A model generated the notes under the pieces. The model saw only the letters and a list, made by a program, of their open reading frames with translations. It did not search any database and was not told the origin of the DNA. From positions 1 through 5,858 of the forward strand of contig JAQUQK010000125.1 of assembly GCA_028716125.1 (NCBI GenBank): a stretch of DNA of 5,858 nt. The letters run 5' to 3'. Both the position numbers and the translations under genes were made by a program. This stretch comes from Thermoplasmatota archaeon. GTDB lineage: Archaea > Thermoplasmatota > JAQUQK01. Below, one piece after another: positions 5,542-5,858 of this stretch; the stretch's first letter is position 1; each line of letters starts with the position of its first letter.

Positions 5542-5553
5542 GGATATTTATGC
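5542..5553 (-). promoter_or_regulatory. Archaeal TATA-like promoter element of the S8 protease gene
   Basis: On the minus strand this reads GCATAAATATCC, inside the 35-base gap (5524-5558) between the protease and the upstream gene. Its centre is about 24-25 bases from the ATG at 5523, placing the predicted transcription start at the start codon, and no Shine-Dalgarno site is present between them. Leaderless transcription is the simplest reading. Judged by eye. Confidence 0.6.
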
Positions 5554-5558
5554 ATTGT

Positions 5559-5858
5559 TTAATTTCCGCCAATTATCTCGGTCCTTTCCGTGCTGTAATA
5601 CGGCGAAAGCAGGTAGTAAAGCACGTTGTCGCGGAACCATTGCCCGAAGAATTCAGTGGCGCGAGAATACCAATTTGTAGTTGAATTTTGCGCCGGATTG
5701 TTTATAGGTCCTGTCGAGTCTGCAGTTTGGTTGAATGTGCCTGCAGGATGGAAGTAGGACTTATTTGCGAAATACTTGCCATACGGCTTGTCCAGAAAGT
5801 CGAGAGTCTGCCATCCGCCGCTGCTGTTCATGAACTCGTTGTAGGCATGGCCGTAAAG
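5559..5858 (-). CDS. Unrecognised sequon-rich protein, C-terminal part (5' end outside window)
   Basis: The frame is open from the right edge of the window to the TAA at 5559-5561, so only the last 99 residues are seen. The Met at 5831 is preceded by in-frame LYGHAYNEF and is probably internal. I do not recognise the family. The segment is rich in aromatic residues (many Tyr, Phe, Trp) and Asn, and has no Cys and no hydrophobic segment. It has four N-glycosylation sequons (NSS, NKS, NQT, NST) within about 55 residues. This composition suggests the end of a large extracellular or cell-surface protein, perhaps an enzyme or adhesin; that is inference from composition alone. It lies upstream of the S8 protease on the same strand, separated by 35 bases carrying the protease's own TATA-like element. 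Confidence 0.65.
   Translation of the reverse strand, partial: LYGHAYNEFMNSSGGWQTLDFLDKPYGKYFANKSYFHPAGTFNQTADSTGPINNPAQNSTTNWYSRATEFFGQWFRDNVLYYLLSPYYSTERTEIIGGN

Noticed and set aside
1..5858. CRISPR arrays, insertion sequences, tRNA or rRNA genes
   Set aside because: No regularly spaced direct repeats, transposase motifs, terminal inverted repeats or recognisable tRNA/rRNA segments were seen, and nearly all of the window is coding.

Overview
The window looks archaeal. No Bacteria-type -35/-10 promoters were noticed. Two genes have a TATA-like element about 25 nt upstream of the start codon, which is the geometry of leaderless archaeal transcripts. Several internal operon genes instead carry Shine-Dalgarno matches. 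The cysteine-desulfurase-like protein belongs to the lysine-less type I remember from Archaeoglobus fulgidus IscS, and the extracytoplasmic proteins are rich in N-glycosylation sequons. I cannot assign a phylum with confidence; a euryarchaeal or DPANN-type lineage is possible.

Positions 1-1898, plus strand: the C-terminal part of a DrrA-type ABC ATPase (its 5' end lies outside the window), its ABC-2 permease partner with no spacer, and a soluble sulfite-oxidase-like molybdopterin protein whose start region overlaps the permease stop. These three are packed as one transcription unit.

Positions 1899-4233, plus strand: a TATA-like element at 1919-1926 introduces a tight cluster. It contains a five-helix cytochrome b561-like membrane protein, a TusA-type sulfur carrier, a DsrE-like protein and an IscS/NifS-fold protein. 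With the molybdenum protein just upstream, this looks like a redox and sulfur-transfer module. Two things stand out. The TusA coding region cannot be started in frame: its conserved N-terminus, including the CPxP cysteine, is reachable only by a +1 shift from an ATGA-overlap start or by reading through the UGA of the b561 gene. The IscS-like protein has Asp where the PLP-binding Lys should be, and has lost two further active-site residues, yet keeps the mobile-loop Cys.

Positions 4234-5858, minus strand: a complete, probably lipid-anchored subtilisin-family (S8) protease converges on the IscS-like gene with zero bases between the two stop codons. Upstream of it, on the same strand, is the C-terminal end of an unrecognised, sequon-rich, probably extracellular protein cut by the window edge. 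The 35-nt gap between them holds a TATA-like element for the protease.
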